A stretch of 64,000 nucleotides of DNA from positions 2,227,001 through 2,291,000 of the forward strand of contig NZ_CP136856.1 in the NCBI RefSeq assembly GCF_033807535.1, written 5' to 3'. This DNA comes from Oceanisphaera sp. IT1-181 (GTDB taxonomy: Bacteria > Pseudomonadota > Gammaproteobacteria > Enterobacterales > Aeromonadaceae). Each line of letters starts with the position of its first letter. The stretch's first letter is position 1. Of the stretch, positions 1-9,459 are shown one piece after another. A program made the position numbers and the translations under genes. A model generated the notes under the pieces. That model had not been told where the DNA came from and did not search any database. It saw nothing but the letters and a program-made list of their open reading frames with translations.

Positions 1-1836
1 GCCCAAAAGTGCCCGACGAAGAGGGAAGCCGTTGTTGTAACCACTAAAATTACAGTTGGCACAAGCAGTTTTTTTATTATCAACTTGAACCATATGTTGT
101 AGCGTAACTCGATTACCCGTACTGCCAATAATCTTGCCACTAATTTTATCTAAATTGACGGGTATATATCTATCTGTAGGTTTAACTGTAGCCGCTAGAA
201 TTTCAGGCAATTGCGCTGTGCTACTGAGAACTGCAATTTCTGTTTTATCTTGATCTTCAGTGGCCTCATGTTGCAAAGAAAACTCATCGCCGCCTGATGA
301 ATCCCATTGAATTAAAAAGCCTTGCTTATCACGGGCCAGTAAATGGGGCTCATTACACTCTTGGCAAAAGCTCAGCTCTAATACCAAAGAGCCACAATTA
401 CAGCGTTGGCGTTGGTTTACATAAACATTGCCATAAGGCCAAGCCGCTTTAAGTGCCGTACCTTGTTTTGCTGAGCACTTAGGATCAACACAGCTCCACA
501 GTCCTTGAGTCATACGTTGAAAGAAGTGTGCTCTTAACTTAAGAAAAGCTGCATCATCTTCTGTTGGCTTAGTGCCGGATGCCACATCTAGCCAACGTAG
601 CGCGGTTTGCTGGCTTAAACGTTCAGCCCCCGTTTCCACGCTCATCAACCTAGTAATTTCATTTAACTGCAGCGGCTTTTTAGCATTTACCAATACGTGG
701 CGAAGTGCGCGCGCCTCACGAGAGTTAACTAAAGCCTGAAAACGCTCGGGCGACACATCTGTCGATTCGTCAACATCCATTGCCTCTATGTCTTCTAAGG
801 CAAGTGATTCACCAGCAACAGCAGTAAGTTTAGGGACTTGGCGCTGACCACCAATCACTTCAATCTGTTCTGGCGAAACACCCGTTAAATCAGAGAGGAA
901 TTTTTTAAGCTGCTGCTCTGCATTATCGTCAGCGATAGTTGCAGAGGTTGCCACAAAGCGAACATCTTTAGCTTCCACACCAAAAGCATGTAACACACGG
1001 CGCAGCTGTAACGCCAACTCGGCGGCCTGAGAACCTACATAAGTGTGCGCTTCATCTAACACAATCCAACGTAATGATTTTTGCTGACGAGATATTTCAA
1101 CAATAGGTGCATCAACTTGCCGCACCATCATATATTCAAGCATGGTGCCATTCGTCACTAAAATTGGAGCTGGCTCTTGTCTTAGTAACTCACGAGAGAG
1201 CACCTCATTCGTATCTTTCTGCAGTGTTCTAACCTTGCTGGCATGCTCTTCAGTGTTCCCGTTATATAAGCAGTAACGGATGTTGTTACCGAAACTTTGG
1301 GTCCAAGCAGCTAATCGCTCACGCTGCGAGTTGATCAAAGCGTTAAGTGGGTACAAAAACAGTGCGCGAACCCCAACTAAAGGGGCTTTTTTCTGTTGAA
1401 ACTCTTCATATAAATCATTGAGCACCGGCACCATAAAGCACTCTGTTTTACCCGAGCCAGTACCACTGGTGACGATTATCGACCGCTTTTGTTCTAGCAA
1501 TGTTTTCCAGCTAACCAGCTGATGCGAAAACGGATGGAAGTGTGAACCAAATCTATAACGGCCGTTCTGCTTACTATCAAGGGCTGCCACTACCTCTTTG
1601 CACAGCAGCTTACCGGTGCCGGCAAGATCTGCCATGGTGGGCGCTGCCTCTTCCCAGCCAAAGGTATGTTCAAATACCGGTGGTGCTAAAAACGCGCCTT
1701 CTTCACCACTTTCGGCACTCATTTGCTGCGCTAAATGCTCACGCAGTTGCGGATTAGTTATGCCTAAAATACTCAGTGTGGCTTCTTTAGAGCGAGTAAC
1801 AGACTGCTCAACCATGCTTCTAAAATAGGGTTTCAT
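1..1836 (-). CDS. DEAH-box helicase with Cys-rich DUF1998-like region (DruE-like), partial
   Basis: The frame is open for 612 codons from ATG 1836 to the window edge, so the C-terminus is missing. It shows a Walker A motif (SGTGSGKTE, Lys about residue 130), a DEAH box (about 261-264) followed by HTYVGSQAAEL, and a motif III-like SAT. Toward the C-terminal end there are paired cysteines (CVDPKCS, CNC, CQEC, CANC) typical of the DUF1998 region of SF2 helicases such as MrfA, DrmB and Druantia DruE. The start overlaps the stop of the upstream gene as TAATG, implying translational coupling. Function inferred: ATP-driven nucleic-acid translocase of a phage-defence complex. The family (DUF1998-type helicase) is fairly secure; the DruE assignment rests on the neighbouring gene and is tentative. 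Confidence 0.85.
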   Translation of the reverse strand, partial: MKPYFRSMVEQSVTRSKEATLSILGITNPQLREHLAQQMSAESGEEGAFLAPPVFEHTFGWEEAAPTMADLAGTGKLLCKEVVAALDSKQNGRYRFGSHFHPFSHQLVSWKTLLEQKRSIIVTSGTGSGKTECFMVPVLNDLYEEFQQKKAPLVGVRALFLYPLNALINSQRERLAAWTQSFGNNIRYCLYNGNTEEHASKVRTLQKDTNEVLSRELLRQEPAPILVTNGTMLEYMMVRQVDAPIVEISRQQKSLRWIVLDEAHTYVGSQAAELALQLRRVLHAFGVEAKDVRFVATSATIADDNAEQQLKKFLSDLTGVSPEQIEVIGGQRQVPKLTAVAGESLALEDIEAMDVDESTDVSPERFQALVNSREARALRHVLVNAKKPLQLNEITRLMSVETGAERLSQQTALRWLDVASGTKPTEDDAAFLKLRAHFFQRMTQGLWSCVDPKCSAKQGTALKAAWPYGNVYVNQRQRCNCGSLVLELSFCQECNEPHLLARDKQGFLIQWDSSGGDEFSLQHEATEDQDKTEIAVLSSTAQLPEILAATVKPTDRYIPVNLDKISGKIIGSTGNRVTLQHMVQVDNKKTACANCNFSGYNNGFPLRRALLG

Positions 1837-4800
1837 TATTTACTCTCGTTAATTTTTTGATAGCTCAATAAGCAAAACTGAAACACAGGGCCAAACCAAT
1901 CGAGATCAAATTCTCTCAGTTGACGAGCGAAGAAAATGTTTTCTGATTGCTTACCAAAAACGTCTTCACTGTTAGTTCGGCCTGCAGCCACGGCTGCGGC
2001 AAATATCGGCATATAAACGACGGCGTTATGGAATGACGAATGTGTTTCCAGCTGAATAGGCAGGTCTGTTTGCGAGCGAAACCATGCCAATAACTGTGGA
2101 GCAAAGCGCTCTGGCCACGCAGCCTCGAAATGATTACGCATTAAATCCTGATACCACCCATCAATGGCCATTTTCATCACAACAGCAGGTAATGGTTGAG
2201 GCAGTGTTTCGGTACTCAAATACTTACCTAAGTCTCCGGCGTAACTGGGTAAACTCTGAGCCAGCTTGGCACACCATTTATTAAACAAGTCATCAAGCAT
2301 GCTCTCTGGGATACCCTTTTCCACTAACGCAGCGGCCAACTTCTGCTTAGCATTCTGTAAGTGCTGCAGCGGCAGAAACTCCCAAAACAAGGGAAAGTCG
2401 AGCTCAAGCTGGCGAATAAACTCAACTGACATTTCAAACTTAAACAACGCCATGGTTAAGGCTTGAGGATGTTTAACCAATGCCCGCCAGACCTCAAACG
2501 TAGAAAGAGGTAAGTAGCTATAGTTTTTATAAAGCGTGCGCAAAAATAGCCAGCCAGTATGCTCAGGATCATTGGCCATATTACTGAGCACATCATTAAA
2601 GGCTTGCGGATTATTTCTAGGATTAAATGCCGAGCAAGCTTGTTGCAATGTTCTTGCTTCGCTAGCTGGATCTAACTGGTGAACTGCGCCAAGAATAAAA
2701 TTGGGACGAAATTTAACCGCTGACTGATTAGCAGGCACGATCAACCAAGGCCCATTTTTTTCTATGATACTAGGTAGCTCAAATTCACCGGTTTTCGTAC
2801 CTTCTGATACTCTGGACGGTAATGGTATTGGATTTCTTTCTGGCTCATTAATCAGTATAAGCATCGGCTGAGGCATGGCATCAGCTCGCAATATCTCTCC
2901 ACGAGAGAAGAGCAAACCTCTGTCTGAATCAATATTCAAATTAGTCGCATAACGCTGAAAACGATAAGAAGATTCTGCACCTCCGCCTTTAATCACCAGC
3001 TCTACTGCATGATCTAAATCGTGACTTAAAGACATTAACGCCTCAATTTCGTCCTTCATACTGTGCAGACTAATCTCTAACGGACCATCGATGGCCGTAT
3101 AACGCCAGTTGTGCCCCACTGGCGTGGTGTGATTGCCTACTAGCCGTAGCTCAAGAGCATATCGAACAGGGTTGTCTTCACGTGCAAAAAGAAATAAGCG
3201 ACTACCGAGTAAGTCTGAAGTCGTTAGCGATCGAGCAAGCGGCTTTTGCTCGCCGTCAAAAGCTAATACTCCAGAAGCAGGAAAAGGCAGCTCAAGAACA
3301 ACTGGCTCACTCATTAAATTAAAAGTCACTTCTATTGCGACTCTGGCTGGTGGAATATTTTCAGCGGTCAGTTGTAACTCGATCGCGCCATCCGTACTCA
3401 CCCGCCTAAATGTCATGCTTTCGTCTAACACACGAAAAATACACTTAGTAGCAGTGCGAAAAATGACGCTTCCCTGATTGGGCAGCTGGCTGGTTTTTAG
3501 TTCAACAGTAAAATCTTCAGGCAGAATTCCTACCTGTTTTCTAAGTAAGGTTTCTCCTTGGCTGTTTTTGACCGAGATAGACTGTCGACCATAACGAGCA
3601 CTCAGAGGTAGCTCATGAAGTGGCTGGCCAGAAAGCCAAAGCTGTAAGCCCTGATGAGCGTGTAGCTCACCCGTTGCCCAACGAAAACTGGGCATGCCCG
3701 CATAAATAAGACTCGGCTTACTAGCCCAATATAATTCGCGGCCGCTTAACACTAACCCTTGGTCAGCGGCACTAACCACTCCGGTGCGAATACGGTAAAC
3801 ATCCTGTTGTGAGACGCTTATTTTTGCCTCACCGGCCAACATTTGGGTGCGATAACCAACAACAAGCGGCGCTTCTGTTAACTCTCCTTCTACCATCTCA
3901 ATATCCGCAGACTCCGGAAGTAACAGCATTAGCTCAGCAGCCCGACTGGCAAAACTTGCTTGGCCTACCAGGCGCCATTTTTCGTGTACTAAATCAAAGC
4001 CCAGCGGCACTTCGCCCAGCTCCACACTACTGTGCTCAATGAGTAGCTTACTTAGCACCAAGCCACCTTGCATCGCAACAAAGTAGAGAGACTCACTAGG
4101 TGACTTACGGGGGCACTCTACCGCCTGTTGGCGAACACTTAATACGGCTTTGTGGTCTTTAAATTGAGCATATCCAACGCCTAAGTGAGCGACTTGCTTG
4201 TCGCCCTCAAAGAGCCCTAGCTCTAAACGACTCACACTGGTCACTTTATCTAATTTAAAAGTAATACTTTCGGGTAAAGTAATTTCAGTATAAATAGTGG
4301 CATTGTGCGGTTGAAGATAATGAATACAGGTTAGTCTTGCGGCTCTTCGTGTAACTCGCTTCGTCTCTTGGGTTGCACTATTCAACAGTCCTCGCAGAAA
4401 AGCCGCCCCCGTTTCATCATCAAGGGGGATCGGAAAATCGTCTCGCCATAGTGGATTAAGCCTGTCTAACTCGCGGGCTGGATCAGCCTTACTTTCTAGC
4501 CCATACAGCTGCACAAAACTGACGAGTCGCTCTACCATGCCGGCAATCAGCTGCACCGAAGTAGGTTGAGAGAACACTTGCGGCAACCCCGCTTTCTCTA
4601 TCAAGACACTCGTTAACTCTGTAATAGACTTACCTAGCAGTTCAGCCTGATGGTATTGCTCAAGGATCTTTGAGAACAGTTGCTGAAAGCGACTACCCGC
4701 AAGATGCAACATCTTGAAAGGTAGTCCACCCTCACTAAATAAAGAGCCTAAAAAATTACGACGTTCTGTTTCAGAATAAATATGTACCGAACGATTCCAG

Positions 4801-5141
4801 TAGCCCACTAATCCTTTAGTGATGGCCCCTTCCAGCTCATTTGAGGTAAAAGTAACACCCAGCAACTCCCAGATTGGCTCCCAAGTCCAGCCATAATTTT
4901 GCTCATATTCACGTCGATACCACTCGGCGCAGAATAATGAAAATGCCGCTCCCAATGTTTTGTTCACATCCAAAACACCTGTTCTAAAATGCAGCTGTAA
5001 ATTATTTTTCAGCTCTTCATATTCTATATTACTGGTGTGGTAAGCATAAATCGGACGACCATCTGCTTGTGTTAGCTGCCGCCTAATAAGGTAATTATTT
5101 AACCAGCCATTTAAAGAGACGTTAGCTAACATTACAGTCAT
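1836..5141 (-). CDS. Large defence-associated protein, DruH/STY4851-like
   Basis: An open frame of 1101 residues. The longest frame begins at a TTG (5153), but ATG 5141 has GGTGG about six bases upstream and is the better start. I see no enzyme motif, transmembrane segment or signal peptide. The N-terminal part has a Trp/Tyr-rich stretch (LGAAFSLFCAEWYRREY, YGWTWEPIWELLG) that I associate, from memory, with the STY4851/ECs_5259 family. The middle is beta-rich and the last 250 residues look helical. Proteins of this size directly upstream of a DUF1998 helicase are the layout of Druantia type III (DruH-DruE). It overlaps the helicase start by one base. Biochemical function is unknown; the family name needs an HMM check. 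Confidence 0.7.
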   Translation of the reverse strand: MTVMLANVSLNGWLNNYLIRRQLTQADGRPIYAYHTSNIEYEELKNNLQLHFRTGVLDVNKTLGAAFSLFCAEWYRREYEQNYGWTWEPIWELLGVTFTSNELEGAITKGLVGYWNRSVHIYSETERRNFLGSLFSEGGLPFKMLHLAGSRFQQLFSKILEQYHQAELLGKSITELTSVLIEKAGLPQVFSQPTSVQLIAGMVERLVSFVQLYGLESKADPARELDRLNPLWRDDFPIPLDDETGAAFLRGLLNSATQETKRVTRRAARLTCIHYLQPHNATIYTEITLPESITFKLDKVTSVSRLELGLFEGDKQVAHLGVGYAQFKDHKAVLSVRQQAVECPRKSPSESLYFVAMQGGLVLSKLLIEHSSVELGEVPLGFDLVHEKWRLVGQASFASRAAELMLLLPESADIEMVEGELTEAPLVVGYRTQMLAGEAKISVSQQDVYRIRTGVVSAADQGLVLSGRELYWASKPSLIYAGMPSFRWATGELHAHQGLQLWLSGQPLHELPLSARYGRQSISVKNSQGETLLRKQVGILPEDFTVELKTSQLPNQGSVIFRTATKCIFRVLDESMTFRRVSTDGAIELQLTAENIPPARVAIEVTFNLMSEPVVLELPFPASGVLAFDGEQKPLARSLTTSDLLGSRLFLFAREDNPVRYALELRLVGNHTTPVGHNWRYTAIDGPLEISLHSMKDEIEALMSLSHDLDHAVELVIKGGGAESSYRFQRYATNLNIDSDRGLLFSRGEILRADAMPQPMLILINEPERNPIPLPSRVSEGTKTGEFELPSIIEKNGPWLIVPANQSAVKFRPNFILGAVHQLDPASEARTLQQACSAFNPRNNPQAFNDVLSNMANDPEHTGWLFLRTLYKNYSYLPLSTFEVWRALVKHPQALTMALFKFEMSVEFIRQLELDFPLFWEFLPLQHLQNAKQKLAAALVEKGIPESMLDDLFNKWCAKLAQSLPSYAGDLGKYLSTETLPQPLPAVVMKMAIDGWYQDLMRNHFEAAWPERFAPQLLAWFRSQTDLPIQLETHSSFHNAVVYMPIFAAAVAAGRTNSEDVFGKQSENIFFARQLREFDLDWFGPVFQFCLLSYQKINESK

Positions 5142-5243
5142 AGTGCCCACCAATATTGATGATAATGAAGAGTAATATATTATTATCTAATCATTGTGCC
5201 TATTATTCGTTATCTTTAACAGCAGGCACATTAATAATTTTAT

Positions 5244-6521
5244 TTACGATATATGTTCGAGCTCTAAGCTAGCAATGCCATCTAGATGCGGCATAGAAAC
5301 AGCGGATATTCCCTGTAGTTCTCCACAAAGATTTACCATTTGATTGCTTATCCGAGTGATCTGCCCTTCTCTCTTTTTCCATATCCGTTGGAAAGCGCGT
5401 TTTTCTTTATCTAGGTCTTGATGCATTTCTTCGTAAGTTTCAACCATAGAGCGCACACGCTGAGCAAACTGATTGCTGCAGATGTAATCAAACAGAGCTT
5501 CTACCTGTTCACCTTTACCGGCAGTAATGGCGCGTTGACGCTGGGCTTCTATCAATACGGTACGCAGCGCTTCGCTTAACCCTTTGGCGAACTCAGGCTT
5601 AACAAGCCATACGCCTTCGTGAGTTAACATAGGCTCACTAATACCTGCGGGAAACACAGTACTAACTAATACGGCAATCTCGGCACCAGCTTCTTGTTGA
5701 TCTTCTTTAAGTTTGGTAACCCAAGCCGATGACCAGTTTTCTGCTCGTTTAGCTTCCCAAATAATCTTGCCACAATCGCTACCGGAACGAAGTCTCACTA
5801 ACTGCACCACATCTGCACCTCTAGCGCCTTTTTTGACTTCCGTTACTTCATCAAAGGGATAGCTTTGGCGCAGCATACCTTCAAGCTCAAGCTCTAACAC
5901 TTCACCCCGCAGTTGCTGAGAGCCCTGCTCTAGCTTGCGAGTCAACTCATCATTAGATTTTTGTGCGTCAGCTATTTTCTTTTTTAGTTCAGCTTCACGT
6001 AGTGAAAAACTCTCTCGCACCTTACCTTCAATAGCTTGCCGCTCGCCTGCTAGTTTTCTCTCTAACTCCAGCGCCATATCAGCTTGCTGTTCTTCTAGTT
6101 TTTTCTGCTGTAGGCGCAGCGCTAATTCATTTTCACGGAATTCAGCCAGCTTTTGGTCTTTAGTCGCCAACTCCTCTTTTAGCACTTTGGCTTCTTGTAA
6201 GCTTTCTGCTCGCGCCTGTTCAACTGCTTTAATCTTCACTACTTCTAATTGACGATTGGCGCTTACTACCTGGCTCTGGCTATCAGTTAGTTGTTCATTA
6301 AGATCTGCCAGTTTACTTTCCAATTCACGAGCCAGCTTACGCTCTAGCTCTTTGCTAATACGCAGCTCTAAGGCCTGCCGCTCACTAGCCAGCACAGTCT
6401 GATACTCGTTTTCATAACGCTCAATGAGCTGATGGGAAAGCCCATCACGCAACATGAACTGCTTAACGCAATGTGGGCAGGTAATATCGGTTTGAGAATC
6501 TAAGCTGATCTTACTAATCAT
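5244..6521 (-). CDS. DUF2130 protein: zinc-knuckle-like N-terminus, coiled coil, PD-(D/E)xK-like domain
   Basis: 425 residues. Residues about 14-17 form a CPHC pair near the N-terminus. Residues about 40-215 are a long charged coiled coil rich in Glu, Lys, Gln and Leu. The C-terminal half has a PD-(D/E)xK-type pattern, GADVVQLVR (Asp 237) then IIWEAKRAE (Glu 256, Lys 258), as in DUF2130 and RmuC-like proteins. Start ATG 6521 has GGAG eight bases upstream. The 213-bp AT-rich gap on its 5' side could hold its own promoter. It lies between the EH-signature-like gene and the DruH/DruE-like pair, so a nuclease role in defence is a reasonable inference. Catalytic activity is not proven by the motif alone. 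Confidence 0.75.
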   Translation of the reverse strand: MISKISLDSQTDITCPHCVKQFMLRDGLSHQLIERYENEYQTVLASERQALELRISKELERKLARELESKLADLNEQLTDSQSQVVSANRQLEVVKIKAVEQARAESLQEAKVLKEELATKDQKLAEFRENELALRLQQKKLEEQQADMALELERKLAGERQAIEGKVRESFSLREAELKKKIADAQKSNDELTRKLEQGSQQLRGEVLELELEGMLRQSYPFDEVTEVKKGARGADVVQLVRLRSGSDCGKIIWEAKRAENWSSAWVTKLKEDQQEAGAEIAVLVSTVFPAGISEPMLTHEGVWLVKPEFAKGLSEALRTVLIEAQRQRAITAGKGEQVEALFDYICSNQFAQRVRSMVETYEEMHQDLDKEKRAFQRIWKKREGQITRISNQMVNLCGELQGISAVSMPHLDGIASLELEHIS

Positions 6522-6734
6522 GGTATTGCTCCATCTTATTTAAGAAAGTGACATAAGAGATAGAGCAATAGGTAGGCCAACATCGCATTAAACAATAAGC
6601 AATTGATAAATAAGTAATTAAAAATTCAAAGCGATAACAAAAAACACAAATGTGTAATTTAATTTACTTTTAAGTAATTTTTCATGCGCACCAATAAAGC
6701 GCGTTAAGTATTAAGCTACACGGTTCTCTTAAGG

Positions 6735-8804
6735 TTAGGCATTCAACGTATCTACTAGCCTTTTTATTCTATGGTTTTGCGTACGATGTTTAAGCTCAGC
6801 TAGGAGCTGAACTTTTATTTGCCCGCGATGCCCACACTTTTCACTGAGTTCTTCTAGTTCTTCTATATATAAGGCGAGATAAGGCCTATCGGAACTCACA
6901 CGAATCTTATCTTTTAGCCCATCAGACAATTCCTGAGTAGTTGATGACTCACTATTTATAGGGAATTTATTAACAACCTTATCAAGACGTACCATCTGGC
7001 CTTCAGAAAACGCTCCTTTAGATAGCTTTTTTTGTAGTCGCTTAAGGTCTACGCTATTCAGCTTGCTACTGTCCTTGCTATGTAAGCCAAATTTTTGAGC
7101 AACTTCAACTGCAGGTTTATATCCCAAATCTGCTGACCGCATCAGCATATACTCACCGCGCCTCTTCACCGCGACTGAGTTGGACTGAGAGTTGATAAGT
7201 GTGACCCCTAAAAGATACATAGCTTCTGGGTTTTCCACATCAGCGGCCAGATTAAGATTACGCAAGTATTGTTCTTGGTCTTCCATCACCTTAAATATTT
7301 TGGCCAACTGTAACTCATGCCAGCCACTGACTTTTAGCTCCGCATATTCTAAGCCTTTGATCCTCGCTTCTCGTGACCAAAAAGCAGTGTCCCATGCTTC
7401 TAGCTGAGACATGCGTTCATCGACTTGTTCCCGGGATGGTTTAGGCAGGCCTATCTTATGAGAGTAAGTAGCAACAGACTTAGGGAGACCATTAAAGTAT
7501 TTCAAGCTTACATTGGGCTTTACACCGTGCTGCGTTCGAAGCATTAGCTCACAAAAATATTGCCACAACTTCACATGATCGTGAATGCTGCCACATGCCA
7601 TATCTCTAATAGCTCTAAGGGTCAAATTACTGTCTTGCAGCAGCCTGTTCTTGTTTCTGCTGGTTGAGTAAAAAATTCTTATTTCGCTCGCATCACCCCG
7701 TAATACTTCAACGATTATTTTATCGTTGATTTCAAAAATACAAACCTCAGAGTTTTCGTCTGGATTATCCGGCAGCTTTATTAACTCAACCCCTTCTAAT
7801 CTTCTTTCTAAATCTAGAACGTGATAGGTTTGGTACGGGATCAGTAAGCGAGTCTGACTAAAGTGTTCACTGTAGTTAGACCAAAACCTTGCTCTGCTTC
7901 TTAGCTGGCGAATATCTCGCTCACTCAGCGTCAGTAAATTAACTGCATAAGGCTCGCACATTTTATCCACTAATGAATTTAATGAATAATAACTGCTAAG
8001 TTTAAAAAGTTTTTTCAGTAAGCTCTTTGAAGTCGAGGCAAGCTCAAACCACAAGGTATCTTGGGCATTAGGCAAACAGTGTTCACTTAACCAACTATAA
8101 AAATCAGAAATAAACTGTTCATGCTCACTAAGCAAGGTATCACAAAATAGCACTGTTTCTTGGCGGGTCAGCTGTGAAGTGCAGCGCATTAGCCAAGCTA
8201 CTTTTTTACTTTCTTGATGCTGGGTAGCGTAAGGCAGTATCTGTTTTACAAGGCCGCTTCTAAAAGTTGCAGGTGTCGGCATACCTAGAAACTTATGATA
8301 TTCAAAAGGCGTGCGATTAGCCTGCACCGACATTTCCACACAAGCATTAAAATCCACTTCTCTCAGTGCCATCAGCCAGCTTACACGTTGGCTACTTACA
8401 CCCTTCATTAACGGTGCCACTATCTCCAGGGTATCAATCATTTGCGCAGGAAATTTATCCTGTGCGCCTTCAAGATATAAAGCCGCTTGATGCAGCGCTA
8501 TGCGACTGACTCGCTCATCTTCACTAATCGCCTGCCAGAGCAACATACAGGCTTCATCACAGAGTTCAGCGTCATCAATCTCTAACCTATCGCTAAATAC
8601 TCCCAACCACTCCATTAAAGTGACAGCTTCCGCGGTACCGTTTTTGATCAACTTTAAGATCTGGCTCAACCTAAGCGGTGGGTATGAAGGCAGCGCACGC
8701 CCTGCTAGCACGGCGTCGATATGCGGCGAACTCTCCATAACGGTTAGGCTGTGCGCCTTAGGGATTAAAGGCGCAATAAAGAAAATCCCGCTATTCGTCG
8801 ACAT
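6735..8804 (-). CDS. EH-signature (ZorC-like) candidate with Sel1-like C-terminal part
   Basis: 689 residues, overlapping the ZorB-like gene by 14 bases, so translated with it. A central stretch (about residues 290-440) has a basic/aromatic helix (LRSRARFWSNYSEHF), strands with a conserved-looking Glu (VCIFEINDKIIVEVLR) and a His-containing segment (CGSIHDHVKLWQYFCELM, then QHGVKPN). This is the pattern I expect of the EH_Signature domain of Zorya ZorC. Residues about 525-580 (NPEAMYLLGVTLINS, GEYMLMRSADLGYKPAVE) resemble Sel1/TPR-like helical repeats. No signal peptide or membrane segment is seen. In Zorya, ZorC is a soluble component working with the ZorAB motor and binding DNA. Position after zorAB supports the ZorC call; sequence alone is suggestive. 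Confidence 0.6.
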   Translation of the reverse strand: MSTNSGIFFIAPLIPKAHSLTVMESSPHIDAVLAGRALPSYPPLRLSQILKLIKNGTAEAVTLMEWLGVFSDRLEIDDAELCDEACMLLWQAISEDERVSRIALHQAALYLEGAQDKFPAQMIDTLEIVAPLMKGVSSQRVSWLMALREVDFNACVEMSVQANRTPFEYHKFLGMPTPATFRSGLVKQILPYATQHQESKKVAWLMRCTSQLTRQETVLFCDTLLSEHEQFISDFYSWLSEHCLPNAQDTLWFELASTSKSLLKKLFKLSSYYSLNSLVDKMCEPYAVNLLTLSERDIRQLRSRARFWSNYSEHFSQTRLLIPYQTYHVLDLERRLEGVELIKLPDNPDENSEVCIFEINDKIIVEVLRGDASEIRIFYSTSRNKNRLLQDSNLTLRAIRDMACGSIHDHVKLWQYFCELMLRTQHGVKPNVSLKYFNGLPKSVATYSHKIGLPKPSREQVDERMSQLEAWDTAFWSREARIKGLEYAELKVSGWHELQLAKIFKVMEDQEQYLRNLNLAADVENPEAMYLLGVTLINSQSNSVAVKRRGEYMLMRSADLGYKPAVEVAQKFGLHSKDSSKLNSVDLKRLQKKLSKGAFSEGQMVRLDKVVNKFPINSESSTTQELSDGLKDKIRVSSDRPYLALYIEELEELSEKCGHRGQIKVQLLAELKHRTQNHRIKRLVDTLNA

Positions 8805-9459
8805 GCAATAACTCTCTTTGCCCGATCACTTTCTTAAACTCTTGGCCTTTAAATTGGAAACGGAACATCACCTTACGATCGGCTTCGCTCACTTTATCCT
8901 GTGTAGAATCTAAAGGCCCACGACCCGAGACCAATAGTTTATTAAAGAAGGCTTTCTTGTTATCAAATTCTAAGCTGTTCATGTATTGCGACACACTACT
9001 GGCCCGCAGCACACTCAAACGCATGTTATGGTCAAACTCACCTTCAATACTGGAGTGGCCTTCAACAGCCACCCTTACCACTTCACTCTCAGTTTCAGGT
9101 GATTGAAATACCGCACTGCTGTAAATGGGTATAAAAGTATCCAGAAATTCCATGCCAGCGCGTTTTAGTCGGTAGTCGTTCTTCTCAAACAATACCGAGT
9201 CTAAAATCGAGATATCGCCCGTTACCGGATCCGCTTGTACGCTGATATTAGCGGCACCTAAGGCGTCGTTAATAGTCTTGATGATCACCACTCGGTTATT
9301 TTGACTTTTTTCCGTTATCTCAGATATTTGCACCAAGGCACTGATCAATAAGAGTGCAAATATCATCAATAAGGCAGACATCAAATCGCCGATGGATAAC
9401 CAAACACCGCTGTCATCAACATCTTGGCTGGCAGCAGTGGGTCTTATGGGAACCATCAT
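8791..9459 (-). CDS. zorB: ZorB-like MotB/OmpA-family motor subunit
   Basis: 222 residues. One N-terminal membrane segment (about 21-45) follows a short cytoplasmic tail; it carries an Asp at residue 25 (WLSIGDLMSALLMIFALLLI), the position of the proton-binding Asp of MotB and ZorB. After it comes an OmpA/MotB-like peptidoglycan-binding domain with VEGHSS, a run of Arg (NMRLSVLRASSV), SGRGP and a final VMFRF strand. The start ATGATG overlaps the stop of the ZorA-like gene. In Zorya defence, five ZorA and two ZorB subunits form a proton-driven rotary complex in the inner membrane. The Asp and the OmpA core are intact, so the motor is probably functional. Confidence 0.87.
   Translation of the reverse strand: MMVPIRPTAASQDVDDSGVWLSIGDLMSALLMIFALLLISALVQISEITEKSQNNRVVIIKTINDALGAANISVQADPVTGDISILDSVLFEKNDYRLKRAGMEFLDTFIPIYSSAVFQSPETESEVVRVAVEGHSSIEGEFDHNMRLSVLRASSVSQYMNSLEFDNKKAFFNKLLVSGRGPLDSTQDKVSEADRKVMFRFQFKGQEFKKVIGQRELLHVDE

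Noticed and set aside
1542..4042. Several plus-strand open frames of 60-114 codons opposite the helicase and DruH-like genes
   Set aside because: They lie antisense inside long, motif-bearing genes and show no domain or ribosome-binding site.
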